Below, one piece after another: positions 7,144-13,983 of a stretch of DNA of 16,042 nucleotides. The first letter of the stretch is position 1; each line of letters opens with the position of its first letter. The position numbers and the translations under genes are program-made. The notes under the pieces are model-generated. The model was not told the DNA's origin, did no database searches, and worked only from the letters and a program-made list of their open reading frames with translations. The DNA is from JAFGKK01 sp049684495. GTDB lineage: Bacteria > Chloroflexota > Anaerolineae > Anaerolineales > RBG-16-64-43. The stretch spans positions 1-16,042 of the forward strand of contig JBAVFZ010000010.1 in NCBI GenBank assembly GCA_049684495.1. The letters are read 5' to 3'.

Positions 7144-8109
7144 TTATTCGTGGAACAGCTCGCCCACCGAGCGGCCCTCGTGCGTGCGGCGGATCACTTC
7201 GCCCAGGAGCGGCGCCACCGTTTGGATCACCAGGCGGTTTCCGAGCATCGCCTTCTTCTCGGCCGGGATCGGGATCGTATCGGTGGTGACGAATTCGCGC
7301 ACCGGGAGCCCCGCCAGCCGTTCCGCGGCCGTTCCCGAAAAGACCGGATGCACGAAGGAGAGGTACACGTCGCGCGCCCCGTATTCCTTGACGGTGTTCA
7401 CCGCCTGGATGATCGTGCCCCCGGTGTCGATCTCGTCGTCCACGATGATCACGTCATGGTTGTCCACGTCGCCGACCACCGTCAGGGCTTCGGTGATGGA
7501 TTTGTTGCCCTTGCGGCGCTTTTCAATGAAGGCCATCGAACAGCCCAGCGAGGCGGCGAAGTTGCGGCCCTTCTTGGCGAATCCCAGGTCGGCCGTGACG
7601 ATCACCGGATCGTGCATTTTCTTTTTCTTCTTGGCGAAATACCCCGAGAGGATCCGGAACGCGGTCAGCACGTCGCCGCGCACCGAGAAGAATCCCTGGA
7701 TCTGCCCGGCGTGCAGGTCGAGGAAGATGTAGCGGTCGGCTCCGGCGGCTTCGATCATGTCGGCGACGAGCCGCGCGGTGATCGCCACCCGCGGCTGGTC
7801 CTTTTTGTCCGAGCGGGCGTAGCACAGGTACGGCACCACCGCCGTCACGCGGTCCGCCGAATCCTGCTTGAGCGTGCGCAGCGTGATCAACAGTTCCATC
7901 AGATTGCGGCTGACCGGGCTCGAGGTGGTCTGAATGATATAGACGTCCTGCCCGCGCACGCTCGAATGCAGCCGGACGAAGATGTTTTCGTTGGGGAAAT
8001 CGATCACATCGTGGCCGCTGAGGGGAATGCGAATGTATTTCGCGATGGCCTGCGCCAGATCGACCGATCCGCGCCCGGCAAAGAGTTTGATACCGCCGTA
8101 AACCGCCAT
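7144..8109 (-). CDS. prs: Ribose-phosphate pyrophosphokinase (PRPP synthetase)
   Basis: Makes phosphoribosyl pyrophosphate from ribose 5-phosphate and ATP in the cytoplasm, feeding purine, pyrimidine, histidine and tryptophan synthesis. The 321 residues match the family length (about 310-320). Visible signatures are SVRGQDVYIIQ (50-60), PYLCYARSDKKDQPR (93-107), DLHAGQIQGFF (131-141), the catalytic-loop lysine/arginine segment IEKRRKG (195-201) and the PRPP loop VDDEIDTGGT (223-232). Many bacterial enzymes have VDDMIDTAGT at the last site, so Met-to-Glu and Ala-to-Gly changes are visible; the acidic residues that bind ribose phosphate are kept. The frame is open upstream to 8235, but that part overlaps the acetyltransferase. 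The ATG at 8109 has an upstream AAGGAG and gives the standard N-terminus (GGIKLFAGRGS). It follows the acetyltransferase after 7 bases and is probably co-transcribed. Confidence 0.95.
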   Translation of the reverse strand: MAVYGGIKLFAGRGSVDLAQAIAKYIRIPLSGHDVIDFPNENIFVRLHSSVRGQDVYIIQTTSSPVSRNLMELLITLRTLKQDSADRVTAVVPYLCYARSDKKDQPRVAITARLVADMIEAAGADRYIFLDLHAGQIQGFFSVRGDVLTAFRILSGYFAKKKKKMHDPVIVTADLGFAKKGRNFAASLGCSMAFIEKRRKGNKSITEALTVVGDVDNHDVIIVDDEIDTGGTIIQAVNTVKEYGARDVYLSFVHPVFSGTAAERLAGLPVREFVTTDTIPIPAEKKAMLGNRLVIQTVAPLLGEVIRRTHEGRSVGELFHE

Positions 8110-8116
8110 AATTTTC

Positions 8117-8677
8117 CTACTCCTTGGACGCGCCGTAGCGGGCTTCCCACTCGCGGCGCAGAATGGCATAGAAGTGCATGTCCCAGTACCGGCCCCGGTG
8201 GAAATGCGCCTCCCGCATCGAACCTTCCCGGACAAACCCGATCTTCTCGTACAGATGGATCGCGCGTTCGTTGAACGCCATCACCCGCAACTGCACGCGG
8301 TTAAGGTTGAGCGTCTCGAATCCGTAGCGCAGCAGCGTTAAAAGGATATCCCGCCCGTATCCCCTGCTCCAGTGCTTGCGCGGCCCGATGAACAGGCCGC
8401 ATTCGGCGAGCCGGTTGCGCTTGTCGACGATGTGGAACCCCGTCCCGCCGATGTGCTCCCATTTTCCGCGCCCGGTCCGCACATCCACCGCCAGAGCCTG
8501 CTGTTCGAGAGGCTGCTTCAGGTTCTCTTCGTACCAGCGCTCCTCCTGGGCCAGGCTCATCGGCATCGGACTGGCAAGACCCTCGCTGACCTTTCCGTCC
8601 GCGAACCAGGCCACATACCGCGGCAGGTCTTCCCTTTCGATCGCGCGCAGGCGGATTTTTTCACCGTAGTAGTCCAC
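8117..8677 (-). CDS. GNAT-family N-acetyltransferase, RimJ/RimL type
   Basis: Predicted cytoplasmic acetyltransferase of 186 residues that moves an acetyl group from acetyl-CoA to an amine, either a protein N-terminus or a small molecule. The RimJ/RimL-like start (GEKIRLRAIEREDLPRYVAWF) is present. So are the acetyl-CoA pyrophosphate-binding turn RGYGRDILLTLL (105-116), the strand NLNRVQLRVMAFNERAI (124-140) and the closing HLYEKIGFVREG (141-152). The start is GTG at 8677, preceded by the purine-rich GAGAGGGA. It ends 7 bases before prs, and the prs ribosome-binding site overlaps its last codons, which suggests translational coupling. The substrate cannot be read from sequence; modification of ribosomal protein, antibiotic or polyamine are all possible in this family. 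Confidence 0.88.
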   Translation of the reverse strand: MDYYGEKIRLRAIEREDLPRYVAWFADGKVSEGLASPMPMSLAQEERWYEENLKQPLEQQALAVDVRTGRGKWEHIGGTGFHIVDKRNRLAECGLFIGPRKHWSRGYGRDILLTLLRYGFETLNLNRVQLRVMAFNERAIHLYEKIGFVREGSMREAHFHRGRYWDMHFYAILRREWEARYGASKE

Positions 8678-8702
8678 AGGAAATCCCTCTCCCTTTCAAG
8701 GA

Positions 8703-8812
8703 GTCATTGCGAGGGGCCCCTTCGCTTTGCTCAGGGCAGGCTCCGGGAGCGAAGCAATCTCCCCCTTCTAAAAAGTAGGGGATTGCTTCGTCGCTTCGCT
8801 CCTCGCAATGAC
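8703..8812. repeat. Composite inverted repeat, MITE-like or REP-like
   Basis: A 110-base element fills most of the gap between meaB and the acetyltransferase. Its termini gtcattgcgagg (8703-8714) and cctcgcaatgac (8801-8812) are perfect 12-base reverse complements. Inside, gcgaagcaatctcccc (8750-8765) pairs imperfectly with ggggattgcttcg (8778-8790), so it can fold into a long hairpin. The motif is of the GTCATTGCGAGGAGCGAAG...GAAGCAATC type that I recall as a common dispersed bacterial intergenic repeat. Between the left end and the inner arm lies a second motif (cttcgctttgctcagggcag), so it appears to be two repeats nested. It codes for nothing. Confidence 0.8.
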
Positions 8813-8829
8813 CTCCGTCTTCCCTTCCC

Positions 8830-9771
8830 CTATTTCAGCAATTTCTCCACCGCATCTTCCGGCGAGCACTCGCGGGCGGCTATCTTGCGCGCCATCTCCG
8901 CCAGATCCTTTCCGCCAATCTTCTGCCAGCGGTCGAACAACCGTTCCCGCAGGCGGTCCCGCAGGTCCGCTTCCGCGCGTTCCCGTTCGCGGCGCTGGCC
9001 TTCCCCGGTCTCGCGCAGATAGGCCCGGTGGCGGTAAATGGCTTCGGCGAGGGCATCCACGCCGTCGCCGGTCGTCGCCGCCGTTTTCAACACCGGCGTT
9101 TTCCAGCCGTCGCCCTCCCCCCCGCCCAATCCGAGCATCGCGCAAAGCGATTCGAAAGTCGAATCCGCGCCGGGCAAATCCGCTTTGTTGACCACCAGGA
9201 TGTCGGCGATTTCGAGGATCCCGGCTTTCAGCGCCTGGATGTCGTCGCCCGCGCCCGGGCTTTCGACCACCACCACGGTCGGAGCCTGGCGGGCGATATC
9301 GACCTCATCCTGCCCGACGCCGACCGTCTCGATCAATATCGTTTCGAAACCCGCCGCGTCCAGCGCGCGCACCGCCGAATCCGTCGCATGCGATAACCCG
9401 CCCAGCCGGCCGCGCGACGCCATCGAGCGGATGAACACGCCCTCGTCCCCCGCCAGATCCCGCATCCGGATCCGGTCGCCGAGGATCGCGCCTCCCGAGA
9501 ACGGACTGGTCGGGTCGACGGCGATGATCCCGACCGTGCGCGGGGGCTGCCCGGCGGCTCCACGGCGGAAAGCGCGCGCCAGCACCGCGACGAGCGTGGA
9601 TTTTCCCGTGCCGGGCGCACCGGTAATCCCCACCACCATCGCGCGGCCCGTCCGCCCGTGCAGCCGGCCGAGGATCGCCCGCGCGTCGGGATCATCCTTT
9701 TCGATCCGGCTGATCAGGGTGGCCAGGGCGCGGCGGTCGCCCGCCGCAATGAGTTCCGTCAGAGTCGGCAT
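8830..9771 (-). CDS. meaB: MeaB/ArgK-type G3E GTPase, B12 mutase chaperone
   Basis: P-loop GTPase that loads adenosylcobalamin into methylmalonyl-CoA mutase and protects or reactivates it, at the cost of GTP. The 313 residues match the family length. Motifs are Walker A GAPGTGKST (51-59), the family-specific DPTSPFSGGAILGDRIRM (86-103), ETVGVGQDEVDIA (148-160) with the switch/Walker B region, and the guanine-specificity motif NKAD (195-198). The start ATG at 9771 lies 10 bases after the mutase small subunit stop, so the two are almost surely one transcript. No strong Shine-Dalgarno is visible, which fits translational coupling. The older name ArgK reflects a discarded link to arginine transport. 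Mutases for isobutyryl-CoA or ethylmalonyl-CoA use similar chaperones, so the exact partner is inferred. Confidence 0.93.
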   Translation of the reverse strand: MPTLTELIAAGDRRALATLISRIEKDDPDARAILGRLHGRTGRAMVVGITGAPGTGKSTLVAVLARAFRRGAAGQPPRTVGIIAVDPTSPFSGGAILGDRIRMRDLAGDEGVFIRSMASRGRLGGLSHATDSAVRALDAAGFETILIETVGVGQDEVDIARQAPTVVVVESPGAGDDIQALKAGILEIADILVVNKADLPGADSTFESLCAMLGLGGGEGDGWKTPVLKTAATTGDGVDALAEAIYRHRAYLRETGEGQRRERERAEADLRDRLRERLFDRWQKIGGKDLAEMARKIAARECSPEDAVEKLLK

Positions 9772-9781
9772 CCGTGGGGAG

Positions 9782-10192
9782 TTACCCGGGCTGCGGCGCT
9801 CCCAGCGCCTGTCGAATGGCCGTCACCACGTCCGTGGTCGGCGTCCCCGGTCCAAACACACCGGCGACGCCCGATGCTTTCAGGTCGGGGATATCGGCGT
9901 CGGGGATGATCCCGCCGACAAAGACCTTTATTTTTTCGAGTCCCTTATCGCGCAAAAGCCGCATCACGCGCGGGACCAGCGTCCCATGCGCGCCGGAGAG
10001 GATCGACAGGCCGACCACATCCACATCTTCCTGCAGCGCGGCGTCCGCTATCATTTCGGGCGTCTGGCGCAGGCCGGTGTAGATCACCTCCATCCCGGCA
10101 TCCCGCAGCGCGCGGGCGACGACCTTGGCCCCGCGGTCGTGGCCGTCCAGGCCGGGTTTGGCGATCAGGACTCGGATTATGGGTGCGGTCAT
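9782..10192 (-). CDS. B12-binding small subunit of methylmalonyl-CoA-type mutase
   Basis: Cobalamin-binding subunit of 136 residues that carries adenosylcobalamin for a two-part acyl-CoA mutase, probably (R)-methylmalonyl-CoA to succinyl-CoA. It has the whole base-off/His-on signature: DGHDRG (16-21), in which His18 is the expected lower cobalt ligand, LSILSGAH (62-69) and VGGIIP (92-97). The start RVLIAKPGLDGHDRGA and the end VFGPGTPTTD are typical of the stand-alone C-terminal domain found in archaea and some bacteria. No catalytic TIM-barrel domain is fused or present in the window, so the large subunit must be encoded elsewhere. It is followed by meaB after 10 bases. A perfect TATAAT lies about 90 bases upstream. 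The family also serves isobutyryl- and ethylmalonyl-CoA mutases. Confidence 0.92.
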   Translation of the reverse strand: MTAPIIRVLIAKPGLDGHDRGAKVVARALRDAGMEVIYTGLRQTPEMIADAALQEDVDVVGLSILSGAHGTLVPRVMRLLRDKGLEKIKVFVGGIIPDADIPDLKASGVAGVFGPGTPTTDVVTAIRQALGAPQPG

Positions 10193-10279
10193 GGGATGAA
10201 CGTACGGCTCCTCTCGCCTGTTTCCCTTCCACCACCTGCTTCCGGAGGCTTGTTTTCCGGCCGGGGCGGGGCACTCAGG

Positions 10280-10308
10280 ATTATACTCCCCCTTTTTTCG
10301 GTATTCCT
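10280..10308 (-). promoter_or_regulatory. Candidate promoter of the mutase small subunit-meaB operon
   Basis: On the minus strand a perfect TATAAT (10285-10280) lies upstream of the small subunit gene. At 17 bases spacing the -35 position reads aggaat, a poor match to TTGACA. Transcription would start near 10273 and leave a leader of about 80 bases. The position, back to back with the gcv promoter, supports the call; the weak -35 argues for caution. Confidence 0.5.
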
Positions 10309-10311
10309 TCC

Positions 10312-10340
10312 TTGACTTTCCGGCCTCCGCTTTTTACAAT
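10312..10340 (+). promoter_or_regulatory. Sigma70-type promoter of the gcvH-gcvPA-gcvPB operon
   Basis: TTGACT at 10312-10317 and TACAAT at 10335-10340 are separated by exactly 17 bases, close to the sigma70 optimum. Each hexamer differs from consensus by one base. Transcription would start at about 10347, giving a leader of about 200 bases before gcvH. It is only a few bases from the oppositely facing promoter, so a regulator bound here could affect both operons. Confidence 0.7.
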
Positions 10341-10346
10341 CTCGTT

Positions 10347-10546
10347 GGACATCATGCGTATTCAGGGGAGAGATACAACTTCCGGCATCCGCGTGGCGCG
10401 GGACCTCTGACCCGCGTCCATACCACCCGGAGCCGGAACTCCGCATCTCCTTCCGTTGAAGATCCCCCGCCGTTCTTCACCCTGCGGATCATCAACAGAT
10501 CGCACAGCCGCCGACGGCGCGCCGGCCATCTCTTGGAGGTTTCGGT
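10347..10546 (+). promoter_or_regulatory. Long gcvH leader with a GC-rich hairpin
   Basis: About 200 untranslated bases lie between the predicted transcription start and the gcvH ATG. The strongest fold I can see is an 8-pair stem, 10395-10402 with 10411-10418 (ggcgcggg/cccgcgtc, one G-U), with loop acctctga. Five loop bases, ACCTC, are complementary to GAGGT of the gcvH ribosome-binding site TTGGAGGT (10533-10540). I looked for a glycine riboswitch and found only a vague ggggagaga start without the conserved core or the closing CUCUCAGGC. Any regulatory role is inference. Confidence 0.3.
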
Positions 10547-10939
10547 ATGAATATTCCGAAGGACCTGAAGTACACCAAAAGCGACGAATGGATCCGGGTG
10601 GAGGGAACCCAGGGCTCGATGGGTATCACCGATTACGCCCAGGGGCAGCTTTCCGACATCGTCTACGTGGAAGTGCTCGGGAAAAAGGGCGATGCGCTGG
10701 CGCAGGGTAAACCGATCGCCTCGGTCGAATCGGTCAAGGCGGCGTCGGAAGTCTACCTTCCCGCCGGCGGAACCATCAGCGACGTCAACGCGGCGCTCGC
10801 GACCGCGCCCGAATCGCTCAACAAGGATCCGTACGGCGAAGGCTGGATGGTGAAGTTAACCCTCGCCAATCCCGCCGAACTGGATGCGTTGATGGAGTCG
10901 AAGACCTACGAAGCTTACTGCGCCGGACGCCAACACTAA
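10547..10939 (+). CDS. gcvH: Glycine cleavage system H protein (lipoyl carrier)
   Basis: Lipoyl carrier of the glycine cleavage complex; it shuttles the aminomethyl group from the P protein to the T protein and is reoxidised by lipoamide dehydrogenase. The 130 residues match the family. Clear signatures are the start KYTKSDEWIRVEG (8-20), MGITDYAQGQLSDIVYVEV (25-43), the lipoylation site ESVKAASEVYLP (61-72) with Lys64 as attachment point, and NKDPYGEGWMVKL (92-104). The ATG has a strong ribosome-binding site (TTGGAGGT, 7-base spacing). It is the first gene of the operon, ahead of the two P-protein halves. It could in principle also serve as a lipoate relay, but the neighbours make glycine cleavage the main role. 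Confidence 0.96.
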   Translation: MNIPKDLKYTKSDEWIRVEGTQGSMGITDYAQGQLSDIVYVEVLGKKGDALAQGKPIASVESVKAASEVYLPAGGTISDVNAALATAPESLNKDPYGEGWMVKLTLANPAELDALMESKTYEAYCAGRQH

Positions 10940-10951
10940 GCCGAAGCCCGC

Positions 10952-10994
10952 GCGCCGCACCGTCCGCCCGGCGGGATGAATTCCCGTCCGGCGC
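10952..10994 (+). promoter_or_regulatory. Intercistronic hairpin between gcvH and gcvPA
   Basis: Outer arms gcgccg (10952-10957) and cggcgc (10989-10994) are reverse complements. An inner stem cggga/tcccg (10972-10976 with 10982-10986) closes on a 5-base loop. The gap is 78 bases, long for this otherwise tight operon. No T run follows, so it is not a classic terminator; mRNA processing or stability is possible. It could also be chance in such GC-rich DNA. Confidence 0.3.
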
Positions 10995-11017
10995 ACCGCC
11001 GTTGCCTGAGAGGCCGC

Positions 11018-12382
11018 ATGCCATTTCTTCCGCACACCGAATCGGAACGCTCGGAGATGCTACGCGCCATCGGCGTCAAGAAGGCCGAGGACCTGTTTTC
11101 CGCCATACCAAAGACCGCGCGGTTCCCCCAATTGAAACTCCCGCCCGCCGTTTCCGAACCCGAAGTGCTCGCGGAAATGCAATATCTGGCGGACGCCAAT
11201 GTCAACACTCAGAACGCGGCTTGTTTCCTCGGGGCGGGCGCCTACCATCACTATATCCCGGCGGCGATCAACCACCTGCTGCTGCGGGGAGAGTTCTACA
11301 CCGCCTATACGCCCTACCAGCCGGAAATTTCCCAGGGGACTCTCCAATCCATCTTTGAATTCCAAACGCTGATCGCCGCCCTCACCGGGATGGAAGTCGC
11401 CAACGCATCGCATTACGACGGCGCGACGGCCGCGGCGGAGGCGGTGATCCTCGCATTACATCAATCCCGCGGCCGCCGCCGGGTGGTGATGTCCCCGGTG
11501 CTGCACCCGCAGTACCGGCAGACCGTCCGCACCTATCTCCAGGGCGCGGGCGTGCACTTTGCCGGCGATGAGACGCCCGAAAACTACTCGGCCTTCCAGG
11601 CCCGCAGCCGGGTCAAGCACATGGCCACCTGTGTCGACGAATCCACCGCGGTGGTGGTCGTGTCGTATCCGTCCTTCGTGGGCGAGGTCGAAGACCTATC
11701 CTCGCTGGCGGAAATCGTCCACACCGCCGGCGCGCTCCTGGCGGTGGCGGTCAATCCGATCATGCTCGGGCTGTTGAAACCGCCGGGGGAAATGGGCGCC
11801 GACATCGTCTTCGGCGAGGGGCAGCCGCTGGGGATCCCGCTTTCCTACGGCGGACCGTATCTGGGATTCTTCGCGACGCGCCAATCCTTCCTGCACAAGA
11901 TGTCCGGGCGCATCGCGGGTGAAACGGTCGACGGACAGGGCCGGCGCGGTTACGCCCTGACCCTGGCCGCGCGCGAACAGCACATCAAACGCGAACGCGC
12001 TTCCTCCAATATCTGCACCAACCAGGGATTGATGGCGCTGGCCGCCACCATCTACCTGAGCCTGATGGGCAGGCGCGGCCTGCGCCAGGTGGCCGAGTTG
12101 TGCTATCACCGCGCCGGATACGCCGCCGAACGGCTGGCCCGCATCCCGGGCTTCCAGGTGGTCTCGCGGTTTCCGTTCTTCAACGAGTTCATATTGCGCT
12201 GCCCGAAATCCGTCGCGGAGATCAACCGCAACCTCCTGGACCGCTCCGAGATCATCGGCGGATACGACCTCGGACAGGATTACCCTTGCCTGGCCAACCA
12301 CATGCTGCTGGCATTCACCGAGATGACCCCCCGCGCCCAGATCGACAAACTGGCGGAAGCGCTGGCCGGGGAGTCTTTATGA
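11018..12382 (+). CDS. gcvPA: Glycine dehydrogenase (decarboxylating) subunit 1
   Basis: N-terminal half of the split P protein, which decarboxylates glycine with PLP and passes the aminomethyl group to the lipoyl arm of GcvH. The 454 residues match the split-subunit family (about 440-450). Recognisable segments are the start FLPHTESERSEMLRAIGV (3-20), ACFLGAGAYHHYIPA (68-82), YTPYQPEISQGTLQ (97-110), the FEFQTLIAALTGMEVANASH stretch and YDGATAAAEA (133-142). The frame is open from 10976, but the ATG at 11018 fits the conserved N-terminus and has a purine stretch (GAGAGG) before it. This half lacks the PLP lysine, as expected; that is in subunit 2, which starts 10 bases after the stop. Confidence 0.95.
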   Translation: MPFLPHTESERSEMLRAIGVKKAEDLFSAIPKTARFPQLKLPPAVSEPEVLAEMQYLADANVNTQNAACFLGAGAYHHYIPAAINHLLLRGEFYTAYTPYQPEISQGTLQSIFEFQTLIAALTGMEVANASHYDGATAAAEAVILALHQSRGRRRVVMSPVLHPQYRQTVRTYLQGAGVHFAGDETPENYSAFQARSRVKHMATCVDESTAVVVVSYPSFVGEVEDLSSLAEIVHTAGALLAVAVNPIMLGLLKPPGEMGADIVFGEGQPLGIPLSYGGPYLGFFATRQSFLHKMSGRIAGETVDGQGRRGYALTLAAREQHIKRERASSNICTNQGLMALAATIYLSLMGRRGLRQVAELCYHRAGYAAERLARIPGFQVVSRFPFFNEFILRCPKSVAEINRNLLDRSEIIGGYDLGQDYPCLANHMLLAFTEMTPRAQIDKLAEALAGESL

Positions 12383-12392
12383 GGATACGCGC

Positions 12393-13847
12393 ATGACCGA
12401 ACCGACGGTTTACGAAATTTCATCCCCCGGGCGCGCCGGAGTCAGCCTGCCGGCGCTCGACGTGGATCCCTCGACGTTTCCCCCCGCCTTGATCCGGGCT
12501 GATCTGCCGCTTCCGCAACTTTCGGAATCCGATGTCGTCCGCCACTTCCTGCGGCTTTCGCAGATGAACTATGCGGTCGATAAGGGCTTCTATCCGCTCG
12601 GTTCGTGCACGATGAAATACAACCCCAAGATCAACGAGGACACGGCGCGCCTGCCGGGATTCGCCTTCGTCCACCCGTTGCAGGATCCGGAGACGGTCCA
12701 GGGCTGCCTGGCGCTGATGTACCAGCTCCAGGGATGGCTGTGCGAGATCAGCGGGCTGTCGGCGGTTTCGCTCCAACCGGCGGCGGGAGCGCATGGGGAA
12801 TTTACCGGCGTGCTGATGATCCGCGCCTACCACCGCGACCGCGGCCAGGAAAACCGGCGGCGGATGCTCATCCCGAATTCCGCCCACGGGACCAATCCGG
12901 CTTCGGTGGCGATGGCCGGGATGGAAGCGGTCGAGGTGCCGTCCGACACCGACGGCAACATCGACCTGGCGGAACTGCGCAAGCTGTGCGATGAAACCGT
13001 CGCCGGGCTGATGCTCACCAACCCGAATACCCTCGGCCTGTTCGAGGAAAACGTCCTCGCGGTGGCCGAAGCGGTGCACGGGTGCGGCGGCTTGTTGTAC
13101 GGCGACGGGGCGAACCTGAATGCGCTGCTGGGGATCGTCCGGCCCGGAGACCTCGGCTTCGACGTCATGCACTTCAATCTGCACAAGACCTTCTCCACCC
13201 CGCACGGCGGAGGAGGGCCGGGCTCCGGTCCGGTGGGCGCGTCCGCGAAGCTGGCGGATTTCCTCCCGGCGCCGGTGGTCGAGATGACCGAACCGGAGAG
13301 CGACGAAGATCCTCCCCTGTATGGGTTCCGCACCCCGGCCAAATCCATCGGCCGCATGCGCGCCTTCCACGGCAACTTCGGCATCCTGGTCCGCGCCGCC
13401 ACCTATATCCGAATGCTGGGCGCCGACGGGCTGCGGAAGGTGGCCGAGACCGCCGTCTTGAACGCCAATTACCTGCGCGTGCTGCTGAAGGACACCTACA
13501 AGATGTCGCACGAACGCACCTGCATGCACGAATTCGTCGCCGAGGGGCGCTGGGCGGACGCGCCGGGGGTGGGCGCGGGCGACATTGCCAAGCGCCTGAT
13601 CGATTACGGAGTCCATCCGCCGACGGTCAAATTCCCCCTGATCGTCCCGGATGCGCTGATGATCGAACCGACCGAGACCGAGAGCAAGCAGACCCTCGAC
13701 TCTTTTGCGGACGCGATGAAAAAGATCGACGAAGAAGCGCATTCGCATCCCGAACTGCTGCACGAAGCCCCGCACAACACGCCCGTCGGCCGGCTGGATG
13801 AAGTCCGCGCCGCCAAACAACCCATCCTGACCGGCAAGTTGACCTAA
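12393..13847 (+). CDS. gcvPB: Glycine dehydrogenase (decarboxylating) subunit 2
   Basis: C-terminal, PLP-binding half of glycine decarboxylase; with GcvPA it forms the heterotetrameric P protein. The 484 residues match the family. Signatures are YPLGSCTMKYNPK (67-79), LQPAAGAHGE (127-136), PNSAHGTNPAS (161-171), LMLTNPNTLGLFE (206-218) and the PLP site MHFNLHKTFSTPHGGGGPG (259-277) with the Schiff-base lysine at Lys265. A conserved late segment HPPTVKFPL is also present. The start lies 10 bases after the GcvPA stop with a small GAGG before it, so coupled translation is likely. A hairpin begins 3 bases after the stop. GcvT and lipoamide dehydrogenase are not adjacent, so they must be supplied from elsewhere for a complete cycle. 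Confidence 0.96.
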   Translation: MTEPTVYEISSPGRAGVSLPALDVDPSTFPPALIRADLPLPQLSESDVVRHFLRLSQMNYAVDKGFYPLGSCTMKYNPKINEDTARLPGFAFVHPLQDPETVQGCLALMYQLQGWLCEISGLSAVSLQPAAGAHGEFTGVLMIRAYHRDRGQENRRRMLIPNSAHGTNPASVAMAGMEAVEVPSDTDGNIDLAELRKLCDETVAGLMLTNPNTLGLFEENVLAVAEAVHGCGGLLYGDGANLNALLGIVRPGDLGFDVMHFNLHKTFSTPHGGGGPGSGPVGASAKLADFLPAPVVEMTEPESDEDPPLYGFRTPAKSIGRMRAFHGNFGILVRAATYIRMLGADGLRKVAETAVLNANYLRVLLKDTYKMSHERTCMHEFVAEGRWADAPGVGAGDIAKRLIDYGVHPPTVKFPLIVPDALMIEPTETESKQTLDSFADAMKKIDEEAHSHPELLHEAPHNTPVGRLDEVRAAKQPILTGKLT

Positions 13848-13849
13848 CT

Positions 13850-13903
13850 CCCCTTCTCCCCCGTCAGCCGCACCTCGATTTATGGCTGACAGGGGAGAAG
13901 GGG
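13850..13903. repeat. Long hairpin directly after gcvPB
   Basis: Left arm ccccttctcccc (13850-13861) plus gtcagcc (13863-13869) pairs with ggctgac (13884-13890) plus ggggagaagggg (13892-13903). That gives 19 pairs with one mismatch and a 14-base loop. It starts 3 bases after the gcvPB stop and could protect or end the mRNA. No T run follows on the plus strand, so a Rho-independent terminator is not proven. The bases over the stop codon (acctaactcccctt) resemble the end of the 13984-14119 element, so it may be a member of the same repeat family. Confidence 0.65.
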
Positions 13904-13983
13904 GGAAAGCATGGGCTTTCGCAACTCCCTGAATGGAATAGGATGCGAAGCCAATTGCCAGCCTGTAATGGATTCCTGATCCG

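Noticed and set aside
8110..8235. Extended N-terminus for prs
   Set aside because: It overlaps the acetyltransferase gene and is Ser/Gly/Cys-rich. The ATG at 8109 has a good ribosome-binding site and matches the family start.
9038..10315. A 425-codon plus-strand frame across meaB and the mutase small subunit
   Set aside because: It crosses two real minus-strand genes and their promoter and has a low-complexity Ser/Pro/Arg composition.
10370..10420. Glycine riboswitch in the gcvH leader
   Set aside because: Only ggggagaga resembles the aptamer start. The conserved core and the CUCUCAGGC closing segment are missing, and no second aptamer is visible.
11001..11014. gttgcctgagag before gcvPA as a riboswitch remnant
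   Set aside because: It recalls the reverse complement of a glycine aptamer end and a CTGAGA TPP motif, but the surrounding helices of neither class are present.
10976..11017. Earlier gcvPA start adding 14 residues
   Set aside because: The added peptide is Arg-rich and unlike the family, and the earlier ATG lies within the intercistronic hairpin.
12420..13820. A 466-codon minus-strand frame across gcvPB
   Set aside because: A shadow of gcvPB in GC-rich DNA; the sense strand carries all glycine decarboxylase motifs.
13911..13979. Small ORF (22 codons) after gcvPB
   Set aside because: No ribosome-binding site, no recognisable sequence, and it lies between repeats.
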